Shown: one piece after another, positions 46,219 to 53,956 of the stretch
How positions within the stretch are numbered: position 1 is the first letter of the stretch
How the letters are laid out: the number at the start of each line of letters is the position of its first letter
Assembly (NCBI GenBank): GCA_024643325.1
Contig: JAHEND010000034.1
Span: 1-64,000, forward strand
Length of the DNA stretch: 64,000 nt
Source: Sediminicola sp.
Lineage (GTDB): Bacteria > Bacteroidota > Bacteroidia > Flavobacteriales > Flavobacteriaceae
Direction of reading: 5' to 3'
The notes under the pieces: model-generated
The model's input: the letters and a program-made list of their open reading frames with translations, nothing else
Database searches by the model: none
Told to the model about the DNA's origin: nothing
Program-made: the position numbers and the translations under genes

Positions 46219-47400
46219 TTAAAGGGTCGCTTTTTCAATGGCTTGTGATACGTCTTTGATAATGTCTGCTATATTTTCTAATCCTACAGACACTCTGATC
46301 AGACCATCTGTAATACCGCATTCTAACCGAGCTTCTGGAGATAATTTGGCATGTGTGGTGCTAGCTGGATGGGTTACTATACTTCTGGAGTCTCCTAGGT
46401 TTGCAGAGAGCGATAGCATTTGAATACTATTAAAGAATTTCTTTCCAGTGACTAAACCACCTTCTAATTTAAAAGCAACTACAGCGCCACCGGCCTTCAT
46501 TTGCTTTTTAGCCACCTCATATTTAGGATGAGACTTCAAGAAAGGATACTTGACCATTTTTACCGAATCATGGGCTTCTAAAAATTGCGCTAAACCTAGG
46601 GCATTATCGCAATGACGGTCTACTCTTACCGCCAAAGTTTCCAAACTTTTAGAAAGTACCCAAGCATTAAAAGGAGACATGGCTGGTCCTGATATTCTTG
46701 AAAATCTATAAATTTTATCTATTAAAGTTGCTTCCCCTACGGTAATTCCTCCAAGTACCCTTCCTTGGCCATCAATGAGTTTAGTGGCAGAATGCACCAC
46801 CAAATGAGCGCCAAAAGAAATGGGTTGTTGTAAATATGGAGAAGCAAAACAATTGTCTACAATTAAAATAAGGCTGTGTTTCTTCGCTATATCACCAATC
46901 ATTTGAAGGTCTAAAATATCTACGCCTGGATTAGTAGGAGACTCTACATAGATCACTTTTGTATTGGGCTTAATTAACGCCTCTATGGATGTGGCAGAAT
47001 CATTTACATTGAAGAGATCTGTACTTATTTGCCATTTTGGGAAAAAATTCTGGTATAAGCTCATTGTAGAACCAAACACACTGCTACAAGACACAATATG
47101 ATCTCCACTTTCTAACAACGCTGCAAAAGTACTGTATACTGCGGCCATTCCAGACGCAAAAGCAAAACCCGCTTCTGCCCCTTCCATCTGACAAACTTTG
47201 CTTATTAATTCAGAAGTATTCGGATTGGCATATCTGGAGTAAATATTCCGGTCTTTCTCTTCTGCAAAGGAAGCTCGCATGTCTTCTGCGTCTTCAAAAA
47301 CAAAGCTAGAAGTTAAATACAAAGGAGCAGAATGCTCAAGATTCCCGCTACGGTCCATTTGCATTCTAATAGCATTGGTTTCAAATTCTCTTTCTTCCAT
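46219..47400 (-). CDS. MetZ-like O-succinyl/acetylhomoserine sulfhydrylase
   Basis: The 393-residue PLP enzyme of the Cys/Met metabolism family has the PLP Lys in H-S-A-T-K-L-I-D-G-Q-G-R-V-L-G-G, which matches MetZ. MetZ makes homocysteine directly from an acylated homoserine and sulfide. Cystathionine gamma-synthase or lyase activity is an alternative that cannot be excluded. A second family member (MetY type) heads the same operon, so the two may differ in substrate or condition. Confidence 0.82.
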   Translation of the reverse strand: MEEREFETNAIRMQMDRSGNLEHSAPLYLTSSFVFEDAEDMRASFAEEKDRNIYSRYANPNTSELISKVCQMEGAEAGFAFASGMAAVYSTFAALLESGDHIVSCSSVFGSTMSLYQNFFPKWQISTDLFNVNDSATSIEALIKPNTKVIYVESPTNPGVDILDLQMIGDIAKKHSLILIVDNCFASPYLQQPISFGAHLVVHSATKLIDGQGRVLGGITVGEATLIDKIYRFSRISGPAMSPFNAWVLSKSLETLAVRVDRHCDNALGLAQFLEAHDSVKMVKYPFLKSHPKYEVAKKQMKAGGAVVAFKLEGGLVTGKKFFNSIQMLSLSANLGDSRSIVTHPASTTHAKLSPEARLECGITDGLIRVSVGLENIADIIKDVSQAIEKATL

Positions 47401-47445
47401 ATATATCTATTCAATTAATCTCCCCTTTCAGTACCTGCACCATGG

Positions 47446-50400
47446 TTAATTCTTCTCCACAATTCTTAAAATGTCTCCAAAGACTCCTCTTGCGGTGACT
47501 GTGGCACCTGCTCCGGCGCCTTGAATAACAATAGGCTGGTCTCCATAAGATTCTGTATATATTTCAATAATAGAATCTGCTCCTTTTACCTGACCTAAGG
47601 GGCTTTGTTTGGGCACTTTACAAAGTCCCGCACTGAGTTGACCTTTCTCTTTTTGCAAATCACCCCCTAAAACCCCTACATATCTCAGAACCTCATCTGG
47701 GGCTAAACCTGCTTTTATCTCTGCAAATATAGGATCTAATTTAGACATTTGTGCTAAGAATCCGGGGGCATCTAGTGCCTGTAATCCTTCTGGGATTAAA
47801 TTTTCAATCACCTCCTCTGAAAACTCATTCTTTAAGTCTAATTCTCTCGCCAAAATAAGTAGTTTCCTACCCACATCGTTTCCGCTGAGGTCTTCCCTTG
47901 GGTCAGGCTCCGTATATCCATTATTTAAAGCCTCTTGTACGACTTGTGAAAAAGGGATTTCTGCTGTTGAAAAAGTATTGAATATATAGCTCAACGAGCC
48001 TGAGAATACCCCTCTAATCTGAGTGATGTTTTCACCAGAAAGATGGAGTAATTTAATGGTGTCTATCAGGGGTAGTCCAGCACCTACATTGGTCTCATAT
48101 AAGTATTGCTTTTGATACGCTCCTAGGGTTTCCCTCAGGGATTTGTATTGATTAAACGGTAAGGTATTGGCAATTTTATTAGAAGAAACCAGGTCAAACC
48201 CATAACGCACAAAGCCTTCGTAATGCTGAACAAAAGAGGTGCTTGCTGTATTGTCTACCAGTATTAAATTTTCTAAATGCTGCTCCTGGGCGTACGAAAA
48301 GAGTTTTTCAAAATGTACCGCTTCTCCTAAAGAATTGAGGTCTGAACGCCAATCTTGTGAAGCCGTTCCAATTCCTTGTGCATTCAACAACATCTTTTTG
48401 GAATTTAAAAGGGCAAAAACCTGAAGTTTAATTCCTTTTCTCGCTTCAATTTGAGGGGCAGTCTTTAAAATTTGGTCAATGAGAGCACCGCCTACTTGTC
48501 CCACACCTACTACAGCTATATTCACTTTTTTAGGTTGTCCAAAAATCTGAGCATGCATAACGTTCAGTGCCTTGTTTAGGTCTTTTTTAAGCAAGACCAA
48601 AGAAACATTTTTACCCGTAACCGTATTGTTAAAAAGCAAAGGCACTATCTGGTTTTTAATAAGCGCATTATAAGGTTTGTGAAAAGAGCTCAAATCTTGA
48701 CCCACAATAGAAATAACAGAGACCTGATCTACTGCATATATTCTATTGACATCCTGGGCGTAAAAATCTTGCTCAAATTCTCGCTCTAGGGAAATAATGG
48801 CCTCGGTAGCGTCTTTTGCGGCTACCACCAAACCAATGCCTCTTTCAGAAGAACCCTGAGAAATAATACTGACACTAATATGGGCATTCCCCAGGGTTTT
48901 AAAAATACGGGCATCTACTCCTGCTTTTCCCAACAAACCGCGTCCTTCTATGTTAATAAGGGTCACATCTGCTATCACTGAGAGGGATTTAATACCCGCC
49001 TCAGTGGGTGTAGCACTAATGAGCGTTCCTTCGTTGTCTGCCTTAAAGGTGTTTAGAATTCTAAGGGGAATGTTTTTTTCAATGAGCGGAATAATGGTTT
49101 TAGCATGTAGTATTGTAGTCCCAAAATTAGCCAACTCATTGGCCTCGCTATAAGACAAAGCGGCAATTTTTTCTGCCTCTGGCACCAAGTTGGGGTCTGC
49201 GGTATAAATCCCGTCTACATGGGTGAAGTTCTGAAGCTCTCCAGCGTCTAAAAAACTTGCGATTAGGGCAGCTGAATAATTACTCCCATTACGGCCTAGC
49301 GTAGTGGTTTCTCCTTTTTCATTAGAACCAATAAAACCAGTAAAAACGGGAATATTCTGAGGTGCTAATGCCTCATAAGCAGCTAAAACTGCTTTTTTTG
49401 ACAGGGCCTCTTTTACAGATGCATTTCCAAAGTCACTATTGGTTTTTATCAATGCCCTGGTATCTAAAAGTTGTGCGTCTATTCCTTGCTGTGAAAGTAA
49501 ATAAACCAGTGTTTTTGCAGCGAGTAATTCTCCAAAAGACAAGACTTGGTCTTTGGTCTTTTCACTGTAATCTTTAATGAGGGTTACCCCAGCTAAAATC
49601 TGACTCAGTTGTTCAAATTCATGGGCCAAAATAGGCTCCTTTAATGGCGTGGTTTGTTGGGCTTTGAAAAAATCCAGGGCAGGATGGTAGTCCTGGCCTT
49701 GGGACGCAAGTTCCAACAAACGCTCTAATTGGTCAGTAGCATTGTCTCTGGCAGAAACCACCAAGGCGATGGGTTGCTGGGCTTCTTTTTTAGCCCCTAC
49801 AATCTCAATGACTTTAGAAAGGCCCTCTCCATTGGCCAATGAAGTGCCACCAAACTTTAATACCTGCACCTTGGCTGTCGCTGCTTGGGGTTTAAAAATA
49901 CCTGCTAAAAGGACCTCTAACTGCTCAAATTCTAACAAAAAGGCATCGTGCCCATGCACAGAAGTAATTTCTCCATAGGTTACATTGGACTGAGATTGTG
50001 CCAGTTGCTTAAACGTTTCTTTATTTTCAGTGGCCGTAAAAAACAAATCTGAGTCTACCCCTATAATGTGAATATGAGTGTCACTCTCTTGTAATTTTCT
50101 AAAAGCCTCCGGACCATTTTTGGTAATGTCTATAGATCTTAACAGCTGATTCACCAATTTATACGCAGACAACTGAAACCTTGACTGCAATTTTTCTCCA
50201 TGATGGGTAAGCCAACTCTCGACATTGAATACCTGAAGGGCTTCATTGGTGCTTCTATTAAAGCGCTGGTTAAAAGATTCAGGAGTTCTGTAACACAACA
50301 TAGCGTGCATGCGCGCATCGTGAACTGGTTGCTTGGAATTTAATAGAAATTGTTCCTGTATTTGACAATTGGCAATGAGCCAATCGGTAGATTTCCAATC

Positions 50401-50838
50401 AGATGCTACAGGAATTAAATGCGACGTAATGTCTGGATTTAAAGCCGCCATTTCCCAGGCAATTCCACCTCCGAGAGACCCACCTATAATTGCGTAAAGC
50501 TTTGAAACTCCTAAAGCTTCCAAACCCAATAAAAATAACTGCGCTATGTCTTTGGCTACAAATTGTTTGTACGCATCTATCACAAAACCGTCGTATCCAT
50601 TGCCTGGAATATTAAAAGCCAAGACTGCATACCGATTGGTATCAATACATTTTTCGGGGCCAATCAAGGCAGACCACCAACCGTCATCTCCCGCTACGTT
50701 GGAGTTTCCTGTAAGGGCATGGTTCACTAAAACAACCGGCGCCTGGTCTAAAGGAAGACCAAAGTGCTCATAGCTCAAGGAAATATCTTGTGTATGATTC
50801 GACTGTGTTTTAAAGGCTTTAATAGCGAGCTTTTTCAT
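47446..50838 (-). CDS. MetX-aspartokinase-homoserine dehydrogenase fusion
   Basis: This 1130-residue protein joins three enzymes of the aspartate-to-methionine route. Residues 1-315 are an alpha/beta hydrolase of the homoserine O-acetyltransferase type, with nucleophile Ser121 in G-G-S-L-G-G and probable acid Asp264 and base His297 (H-G-H-D-A-F). Residues about 323-610 are aspartokinase (V-L-K-F-G-G-T-S), then an ACT region to about 765, and residues about 770-1130 are homoserine dehydrogenase (V-V-G-V-G-Q-V-G-G; G-G-D-L at the end region). Only aspartate-semialdehyde dehydrogenase is missing for conversion of aspartate to O-acetylhomoserine. MetX residues look complete, so activity is likely but inferred. 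Confidence 0.92.
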   Translation of the reverse strand: MKKLAIKAFKTQSNHTQDISLSYEHFGLPLDQAPVVLVNHALTGNSNVAGDDGWWSALIGPEKCIDTNRYAVLAFNIPGNGYDGFVIDAYKQFVAKDIAQLFLLGLEALGVSKLYAIIGGSLGGGIAWEMAALNPDITSHLIPVASDWKSTDWLIANCQIQEQFLLNSKQPVHDARMHAMLCYRTPESFNQRFNRSTNEALQVFNVESWLTHHGEKLQSRFQLSAYKLVNQLLRSIDITKNGPEAFRKLQESDTHIHIIGVDSDLFFTATENKETFKQLAQSQSNVTYGEITSVHGHDAFLLEFEQLEVLLAGIFKPQAATAKVQVLKFGGTSLANGEGLSKVIEIVGAKKEAQQPIALVVSARDNATDQLERLLELASQGQDYHPALDFFKAQQTTPLKEPILAHEFEQLSQILAGVTLIKDYSEKTKDQVLSFGELLAAKTLVYLLSQQGIDAQLLDTRALIKTNSDFGNASVKEALSKKAVLAAYEALAPQNIPVFTGFIGSNEKGETTTLGRNGSNYSAALIASFLDAGELQNFTHVDGIYTADPNLVPEAEKIAALSYSEANELANFGTTILHAKTIIPLIEKNIPLRILNTFKADNEGTLISATPTEAGIKSLSVIADVTLINIEGRGLLGKAGVDARIFKTLGNAHISVSIISQGSSERGIGLVVAAKDATEAIISLEREFEQDFYAQDVNRIYAVDQVSVISIVGQDLSSFHKPYNALIKNQIVPLLFNNTVTGKNVSLVLLKKDLNKALNVMHAQIFGQPKKVNIAVVGVGQVGGALIDQILKTAPQIEARKGIKLQVFALLNSKKMLLNAQGIGTASQDWRSDLNSLGEAVHFEKLFSYAQEQHLENLILVDNTASTSFVQHYEGFVRYGFDLVSSNKIANTLPFNQYKSLRETLGAYQKQYLYETNVGAGLPLIDTIKLLHLSGENITQIRGVFSGSLSYIFNTFSTAEIPFSQVVQEALNNGYTEPDPREDLSGNDVGRKLLILARELDLKNEFSEEVIENLIPEGLQALDAPGFLAQMSKLDPIFAEIKAGLAPDEVLRYVGVLGGDLQKEKGQLSAGLCKVPKQSPLGQVKGADSIIEIYTESYGDQPIVIQGAGAGATVTARGVFGDILRIVEKN

Positions 50839-50853
50839 ATAAAATAGAATAAA

Positions 50854-50879
50854 GTGCCTACTCTTATAAAAGTAGGCAC
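50854..50879 (-). terminator. Hairpin between metY and the fusion gene
   Basis: GTGCCTACT (50854-50862) and AGTAGGCAC (50871-50879) form a perfect 9-base stem with an 8-base loop. On the minus strand TTTATTCTATTTT follows, an interrupted T run. It may act as a partial terminator or RNA-stabilising hairpin between the first and second gene. Confidence 0.6.
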
Positions 50880-50886
50880 GTTATGG

Positions 50887-52188
50887 TTATACCAATTGGG
50901 TGGCTTTAATAGTTTCAAAAACAGTGGTTAAATCTGCCTTTAGATCCTCTATATCTTCTAATCCAACAGAAAGTCTAATTAAGTCTTCCGTTACACCAGT
51001 AGTCAATTGAGCCTCTGGTGACAATTGCTGGTGCGTGGTGCTCGCAGGGTGTATAATTAATGATTTGCTGTCTCCTATGTTTGCCAATAAAGAGAATAAT
51101 TTGGTCTCATTGGCTACTTTTTTAGCAGATTCAAAACCGCCTTTTACTCCAAAAGTAACAATGCCACTTTGTCCCTTAGGTAAATAACTTTGGGCTAATT
51201 CACGGTAGGCACTAGAGGCCAAACCTGGGTAGTTTACCCAAGAAACCAATTCTTGTTCCTCTAACCATGAGGCCAAGGCTAAGGCATTTTCTGAGTGCTT
51301 GGCAATTCTAATGGTCAAGGTTTCTAAACCTTGTAAAATCTGAAAGGCATTGAAAGGGCTAATGGCCGCTCCATAATCTCTAAGCCCCTCAATTCTCACT
51401 TTGGCAATAAAGGAAGCTGCTCCTAAAGCCTCGTGATAAATAAGTCCGTGATAACCCGCAGAAGGTTCAGTAAATTCTGGGAATTTTCCATTGCTCCAAT
51501 CAAAGGTTCCAGCATCTATAATCGCCCCGCCCAAAGCCGTTCCGTTTCCATTAATATATTTGGTGAGCGAATGAATCACAATATTAGCCCCGTGTGCAAT
51601 AGGATTCAACAGTGCTGGAGTAGCTACCGTATTGTCTACAATAAAAGGCACTTTAGCGGCTTTAGCATGGGCTGCAATTGCCTTTAAATCCAATACATCT
51701 AATTTTGGATTTCCCAATGACTCTGCAAAGAAAGCCCTAGTATTTCCCTGAACGGCTGCCTCAAAATTGGCCGGATCTGAAGGGTCTACAAAAGTGGTCG
51801 TAATGCCCAACCTAGGTAGGGTCACGTTAAGTAAATTATAGGTTCCCCCGTACAAACTATTAGAGGCCACAATATGGTCTCCCGCTTTTAAAAGCACTAG
51901 TAAGGAGGTCGCAATGGCTGCGGTTCCAGATGCAGTGACCACAGAAGCAATACCGCCTTCTAAAGCAGCCAAACGCTGTTCTAAAATGTCTGTGGTAGGG
52001 TTGTTAATTCTGGTGTAAATATTTCCTGGCTCTGCCAAAGAAAATAAATTAGCCGCATGCTCTGCGCTGTCAAAGACATAGGCAGTACTCTGATAAATGG
52101 GTACAGCCCTTGTGCCTCCAGTTAATTTTGGATCGTGCCCAGCATGTAATGCGTTTGTGGCAAATTGGTTGTTGTTTTCGGTACTCAT
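50887..52188 (-). CDS. metY: O-acetylhomoserine sulfhydrylase (MetY type)
   Basis: MetY makes homocysteine from O-acetylhomoserine and sulfide. The 433-residue length and the PLP lysine in H-S-L-T-K-Y-I-N-G-N-G-T-A-L-G-G mark the MetY branch and not MetZ. A-L-H-A-G-H-D-P at the start is also typical. It is the first gene of the five-gene met operon and directly follows a SAM-I riboswitch. The product of the downstream MetX domain is its substrate. Confidence 0.93.
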   Translation of the reverse strand: MSTENNNQFATNALHAGHDPKLTGGTRAVPIYQSTAYVFDSAEHAANLFSLAEPGNIYTRINNPTTDILEQRLAALEGGIASVVTASGTAAIATSLLVLLKAGDHIVASNSLYGGTYNLLNVTLPRLGITTTFVDPSDPANFEAAVQGNTRAFFAESLGNPKLDVLDLKAIAAHAKAAKVPFIVDNTVATPALLNPIAHGANIVIHSLTKYINGNGTALGGAIIDAGTFDWSNGKFPEFTEPSAGYHGLIYHEALGAASFIAKVRIEGLRDYGAAISPFNAFQILQGLETLTIRIAKHSENALALASWLEEQELVSWVNYPGLASSAYRELAQSYLPKGQSGIVTFGVKGGFESAKKVANETKLFSLLANIGDSKSLIIHPASTTHQQLSPEAQLTTGVTEDLIRLSVGLEDIEDLKADLTTVFETIKATQLV

Positions 52189-52207
52189 GATTTTTGTTTT
52201 TAATGTT

Positions 52208-52312
52208 AAAAAAATAATTAAAAAGCCAAACCCCCTCTAGCGGCGCCACTAGATGGGTAAAAATCGAAAAAGTTACATAAGAAAGTTCGCTTACAGACGG
52301 TAAGCATTCCGG
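52208..52312 (-). terminator. Expression platform of the SAM-I riboswitch
   Basis: Downstream of the aptamer on the minus strand there are two hairpins. GCTTAC and GTAAGC pair at 52305-52289 around a 5-base loop. Then CCCATCTAGTG (52257-52247) pairs with CGCTAGAGGGG (52242-52232), with one A-G mismatch and a G-U pair, followed by GTTTGGCTTTTT and TTTTTTT runs to about 52208. The second is terminator-like and 44 bases or more before the metY start. Which hairpin is exclusive with the aptamer was not resolved. Confidence 0.6.
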
Positions 52313-52413
52313 TTATCTATTCTCAAATGAGATAGAATGTAGCACCTTCTTTGCATAAAACAAAGGGTTGCTAAGGCTTCACAGGGTCTAATCCCTCCAC
52401 CTTTCTTGATAAC
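52313..52413 (-). ncRNA. SAM-I (S-box) riboswitch upstream of metY
   Basis: Read on the minus strand from 52413, the aptamer contains ATCAAGAAAGGTGGAGGGA, then GACCC, TGAAGCC, TAGCAACC and AAGGTGCTA, the conserved S-box nucleotides in order. P1 is GTTATC with GATAAC at the two ends. SAM binding should favour termination before metY when SAM is plentiful. The next gene is the metY-led operon, which makes methionine, the SAM precursor. A -7 box (TATCTTTG, minus strand 52447-52440) lies 27 bases upstream of the aptamer. Binding is inferred from the sequence match. Confidence 0.92.
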
Positions 52414-52439
52414 TATTCAATAATTGTTTGAACTTATTT

Positions 52440-52447
52440 CAAAGATA
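52440..52447 (-). promoter_or_regulatory. -7 box for the SAM-I leader
   Basis: The minus strand reads TATCTTTG, an exact -7 element 26 bases before the riboswitch. No TTG stands at the usual -33 distance. A GTGAGT/ACTCAC hairpin lies upstream, just after the metK stop. Confidence 0.5.
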
Positions 52448-52486
52448 CTGCAAGTGAGTTAAAGCACCCACTCACAGCGACTTATA

Positions 52487-53743
52487 TCACAAATCAAAGG
52501 CTTTTTGTACCTCTGACACTTTATCTAATTGTTCCCATGTAAACAGGGTCACTTCTTTCTCTACTCTACCGTTGTAAGGAGATTCAAAAACTTTGGTTAC
52601 TTTTCTAGGGGTTTTTCCCATATGGCCGTAAGCAGCCGTTTCTAAATAAATAGGGTTGCGCAATTGCAAACGCTCCTCAATAGCATGCGGACGCATGTCA
52701 AAAATTTCGCTTACTTTTTTAGCTATTTCACCATCTGTTAGGCCTGTGGCCGATGTCCCATAAGTATCTACATAAATACTCGTAGGCTCCACGACTCCAA
52801 TAGCATAACTGAGTTGTACCAAAATTTCTGAAGCCACTCCAGCTGCTACTAAATTCTTAGCCGCATGTCTGGCGGCATAGGCCGCAGAACGGTCTACCTT
52901 GGAAGGATCTTTCCCACTAAAAGCACCTCCTCCATGGGCCCCTTTACCCCCGTAGGTATCTACAATAATTTTTCTCCCTGTAAGACCCGTATCTCCGTGA
53001 GGACCACCAATCACAAACTTACCCGTAGGGTTTATGTAATAGGTAATTTGATCATTAAACAAGGCCTGTACATGAGCCGGAAACTTTGCTACTACTCTTG
53101 GCAAAAGCTTTTCAATAATATCTTTTTTGATTGTCTCTAACATGGCCTGATCGTCTTCTAAAAAGGGATCGTGCTGGGTAGAAACTACAATTGTGTCAAT
53201 TCGTTGTGGTTGATTGTCGTCTGAATATTCAATAGTCACCTGGGCTTTAGCATCTGGTCTGAGATAAGTAATCTGGGTTCCCTCTCTTCTCATTGCGGCC
53301 AATTCCTCTAATATTTTATGAGAAATATCTAAGGCCAAAGGCATGAAGTTCTCTGTCTCTTTAGACGCATAACCAAACATCATTCCTTGATCGCCCGCAC
53401 CTTGCTCTTCTTTAGCACCCCTGTCTACTCCTTGATTAATATCCTGAGACTGCTCGTGTATTAAAGAAATAACCCCACAAGAGTCTCCACTGAACTGATA
53501 CGCCCCTTTGGTATAGCCAATTTTGTTAATCACATCTCTGGCTATTTGCTGAACGTCTAAATAGGTATTGCTTTTTACTTCACCCGCCAATACTACTTGT
53601 CCAGTAGTCACTAAGGTTTCACAAGCCACTTTGCTCTGAGGATCAAAGGCTAAAAAATTGTCTAAAAGGGCGTCTGAAATCTGATCCGCAATTTTATCTG
53701 GGTGTCCTTCACTCACAGATTCTGAAGTAAATAAATAAGCCAT
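52487..53743 (-). CDS. metK: S-adenosylmethionine synthetase
   Basis: MetK makes SAM from methionine and ATP. The 418-residue protein has [12 protein letters not shown] near the N-terminus, the [12 protein letters not shown] loop, [12 protein letters not shown] and [16 protein letters not shown]. Its own leader carries a SAM-II riboswitch, so SAM would repress its own synthetase. A separate promoter makes it independent of the metY operon. Confidence 0.97.
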   Translation of the reverse strand: MAYLFTSESVSEGHPDKIADQISDALLDNFLAFDPQSKVACETLVTTGQVVLAGEVKSNTYLDVQQIARDVINKIGYTKGAYQFSGDSCGVISLIHEQSQDINQGVDRGAKEEQGAGDQGMMFGYASKETENFMPLALDISHKILEELAAMRREGTQITYLRPDAKAQVTIEYSDDNQPQRIDTIVVSTQHDPFLEDDQAMLETIKKDIIEKLLPRVVAKFPAHVQALFNDQITYYINPTGKFVIGGPHGDTGLTGRKIIVDTYGGKGAHGGGAFSGKDPSKVDRSAAYAARHAAKNLVAAGVASEILVQLSYAIGVVEPTSIYVDTYGTSATGLTDGEIAKKVSEIFDMRPHAIEERLQLRNPIYLETAAYGHMGKTPRKVTKVFESPYNGRVEKEVTLFTWEQLDKVSEVQKAFDL

Positions 53744-53820
53744 AGCATCAATTTTTAAAGTGTGCGAGGGCGAATTTGACTTGTTAGCGGGGTTTTTTCA
53801 CTATATAGAATCTATGGTGA

Positions 53821-53893
53821 ACTGCTTTAGCACTTTTTTTTACATCAGCCTGGGCTTTGTAAAGAGGTTGCAATCAGTCAAATCCTTCCTCTT
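53821..53893 (-). ncRNA. SAM-II riboswitch upstream of metK, with inserted hairpin
   Basis: On the minus strand from 53893, P1 is AGAGG with CCTCT, closing loop GATTTGACTGATTGCA, the SAM-II core (consensus GAUUUaACcgUaUUGCA). The 3' end GTGCTAAAGCAG supplies the conserved GCUAAA and a CAGT that pairs with ACTG in the loop, giving the pseudoknot. This ACTG/CAGT pairing replaces the ACC/GG pairing of known aptamers, i.e. a compensatory change. Between P1 and the 3' segment a hairpin, TTTACA/TGTAAA with inner AGCC/GGCT, is inserted. The following gene is metK. A long-loop SAM-II form has been described; I rely on memory for that. Confidence 0.82.
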
Positions 53894-53906
53894 AATAAAT
53901 ATGAGG

Positions 53907-53937
53907 CAAATGTATAACAGCTTTATTCTATAATCAA
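53907..53937 (-). promoter_or_regulatory. Perfect Bacteroidota promoter for the metK leader
   Basis: On the minus strand TTG (53937-53935), a 20-base spacer and TACATTTG (53914-53907) match TTG-N17-23-TAnnTTTG exactly. Transcription should start near 53900, just before the SAM-II aptamer at 53893. Confidence 0.8.
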
Positions 53938-53956
53938 AAAAATAAGCGCTTTTTTT

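Noticed and set aside
53781-53823. Hairpin TTCAC...GTGAA after the SAM-II aptamer as a terminator
   Set aside because: On the metK strand it is followed by an A run, not a T run, so it is not an intrinsic terminator.
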